A stretch of DNA of 64,000 nt. Origin: Symbiodinium natans. Lineage: Eukaryota; Sar; Dinophyceae; Suessiales; Symbiodiniaceae. The stretch covers positions 914,734 to 978,733 of the forward strand of contig CAJNDS010002579.1 of the NCBI GenBank assembly GCA_905221605.1. Direction: 5' to 3'. Shown piece by piece: positions 62,101 through 64,000 of the stretch. The position numbers and the translations under genes were made by a program. Every line of letters starts with the position of its first letter. Position 1 is the stretch's first letter. The notes under the pieces are model-generated. The model did not search any database. It was not told the origin of the DNA and saw only the letters and a list, made by a program, of their open reading frames with translations.

Positions 62101-64000
62101 ACTCCGTGGAGCACAAATCGACCCCGAAATCTTAGGGACCAGGGCTTGCGATTTGACTCTGTGGAGCACAAATCGACCCCGAAAACTTAGGGACCAGGGC
62201 TTGCGATTTGACTCTTTGGAGCAAAAATCGACCCAAAAATCTAAGGGACCAGGGCTTGCGATTTTACTCTTTGGCGCAAAAACTGGGCCCCAAGTCTTAG
62301 GGACCAGGGCTTGCGATGTCACTCTTTGGAGCAAAATTGAACCCAAAGTCTTAGGGACCAGGGCTTGCGATTTGACTCTTTGGAGCAAAAACTGTGCCCA
62401 AAATCTTAGGGAGCAGGGTTTGCGATTTGACTCTTTGGAGCAAAAACTGGGCCCCAAATCTTAGGGACCAGGGCTTCCGGTTTGACTCTTTGGAGCAGAA
62501 ATTGAACCCAAAATCTTAGGGACCAGGGCTTGCGATTTGACTCTTTGAACCAAAAACTGTGCCCAAAATCTTAGGGACAAGGGCTTGCGATGTCACTCTT
62601 TGGAGCAAAAAATGAACCCAAAATCTTAGGGACCAGGGCTTGCGATTTGACTCTTTGGAGCAAAAACTGGGCCCCAAATCTTAGGGACCAGGGCTTGCGA
62701 TTTGACTCTTCGGAGCAAAAACTGGGCCCAAGATCTTAGGGACCAGGGCTTGCGATGTCACTCTTTGGAGCAACAATGAATGCAAAATCTTAGGGACCAG
62801 GGCTTGCGATGTCACTCTTTGGAGCAAAAAACGAACCCAAAATCTTAAGGACCAGGGCTTGCGATGTCACTCTTTGGAGCAAAAATTGAACCCAAAATCT
62901 TAGGGACCAGGACTTGCGATGTCACTCTTTGGAGCAAAAACTGGGCCCCAAATCCTAGGGACCAGGGCTTGCGATGTCACTCTTTGGAGCAAAAAATGAA
63001 CCCAAAATCTTAGGGACCAGGGCTTGCGATGTTACTCTTTGGAGCAAAAACTGGGCCCCAAATCTTAGGGACCAGGGCTTGCGATGTCACTCTTTGGAGC
63101 AAAAATAAAAACCCAAAATCTTAGGGACCAGGACTTGCGATGTCACTCTTTGGAGCAAAAACTGGGCCCCCAATCTTAGGGACCAGAGCTTGCGATGTCA
63201 CTCTTTGGAGCAAGAATTGAACCCAAAATCTTAGGGACCAGGGCTTGCGATTTGACTCTTCGGAGCAAAAACTGGGCCCCAAATCTTAGGGACCAGGGCT
63301 TGCGATGTTACTCTTTGGAGCAAAGATTGAACCCAAAATCTTAGGGACCAGGGCTTGCGATTTGACCCTTTGGAGCAAAAACTGGGCCCAAAATCTTAGG
63401 GGCCAGGGCTTGCGATTTGACTCTTTGGAGCAACTGGGCCCCAGATCTTAGGGACCAGGGCTTGCGATGTCACTCTTTTGGGCAAGAAATGAACCCAAAA
63501 TCTTAGGGACCAGGGCTTGCGATTTGACTCTTTGGAGCAAAAACTGTGCCCCAAATCTTAGGGACCAGGGCTTGCGATTTGACTCTTTGGAGCAACTGGG
63601 CCCAAGATCTTAGGGACCAGGGCTTGCGATGTCACTCTTTTGGGCAAGAAATGAGCCCAATATCTTAGGGAGCAGGGCTTGCGATTTGACCCTTTGGAGC
63701 AAAAACTGTGCCCCAAATCTTAGGGACCAGGGCTTGCGGTTTGACTCTGTGGAGCAAAAAATGAACCCGAAATCTTCGGGACCAGGGCTTGCGATTTGAC
63801 TCTTCGGAGCAAGAAATGAGCCCAAAATCTTAAGGACCAGGGCTTGCTTTGGAGCAAAAAACTGAGTCCAAAATCTTAGGGACCAGGGCTTGCGATTTGA
63901 CTCTTTGGAGCAAAAACTGGGCCCCAAATAATAGGGACCAGGGCTTGCGATGTTACTCTTTGGGGCAAGAAATGAGCCCAAAATCTTCGGGACCAGGGCC
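59181..64000. repeat. Higher-order tandem repeat, copy D (right part outside window)
   Basis: GA/TC block 59194-61914, then 55-bp satellite to the window edge. Confidence 0.95.
61915..64000. repeat. Copy D: 55-bp satellite (runs off the window)
   Basis: About 38 monomers seen. Confidence 0.95.

Overview
This is eukaryotic nuclear DNA, most probably from a dinoflagellate or a close alveolate relative. Three things point that way. Plant/alveolate-type telomere repeat (TTTAGGG, in both orientations) recurs every few hundred bases across the left 37 kb. The one gene I can reconstruct uses GT, GC and GA splice donors together. Its acceptors are almost always AG followed by G. That splice-site mixture is the known dinoflagellate pattern; the species cannot be named from this window.

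Positions 1-37,400 are a patchwork of interstitial telomeric repeats, short inverted-repeat (MITE-like) elements, microsatellites, homopolymer tracts and very short exons. Long open reading frames are nearly absent, so the region looks empty at first. Reading the exon-sized islands by family motif and intron phase recovers a complete branched-chain amino-acid aminotransferase (BCAT) gene on the + strand, 6351-24647. It has 24 coding exons of 19-78 nt, 23 introns averaging about 0.75 kb, and one unbroken frame of about 380 codons from ATG to TGA. The PLP lysine, the phosphate-binding arginine and the C-terminal PDTHGW motif are all present. Telomeric repeat fills many of its introns and twice supplies the splice donor (GG|GTTTAG).

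Upstream (1-6.3 kb) and downstream (24.7-37.4 kb) similar exon-like islands occur, again mostly on the + strand, but I could not assign them to families. The strongest are at 4373-4448, 30958-31024, 31247-31423, 35482-35534, 35735-35898 and 37198-37311. One long intronless coding stretch at 28066-28980 with a frame change may be a decayed retrogene. At least ten families or singletons of short inverted-repeat elements are interleaved; several are multi-copy, and one pair is nearly identical.

From 37.4 to 38.66 kb there is a tRNA-like relic and a large AT-rich inverted repeat. From 38,665 to the right edge the sequence is a gene-free higher-order tandem array with a 7,814-bp unit: copies A-D, with a 100-N assembly gap between A and B. 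Each unit has the same order: a purine/pyrimidine-strand-biased block, a 55-bp satellite, a 31-bp GC-rich satellite, AATTAATT fold-back modules, an array of perfect 28-bp-arm hairpins, more fold-back modules, and a poly-C junction with an inverted terminal motif. Open frames there are periodicity artefacts.
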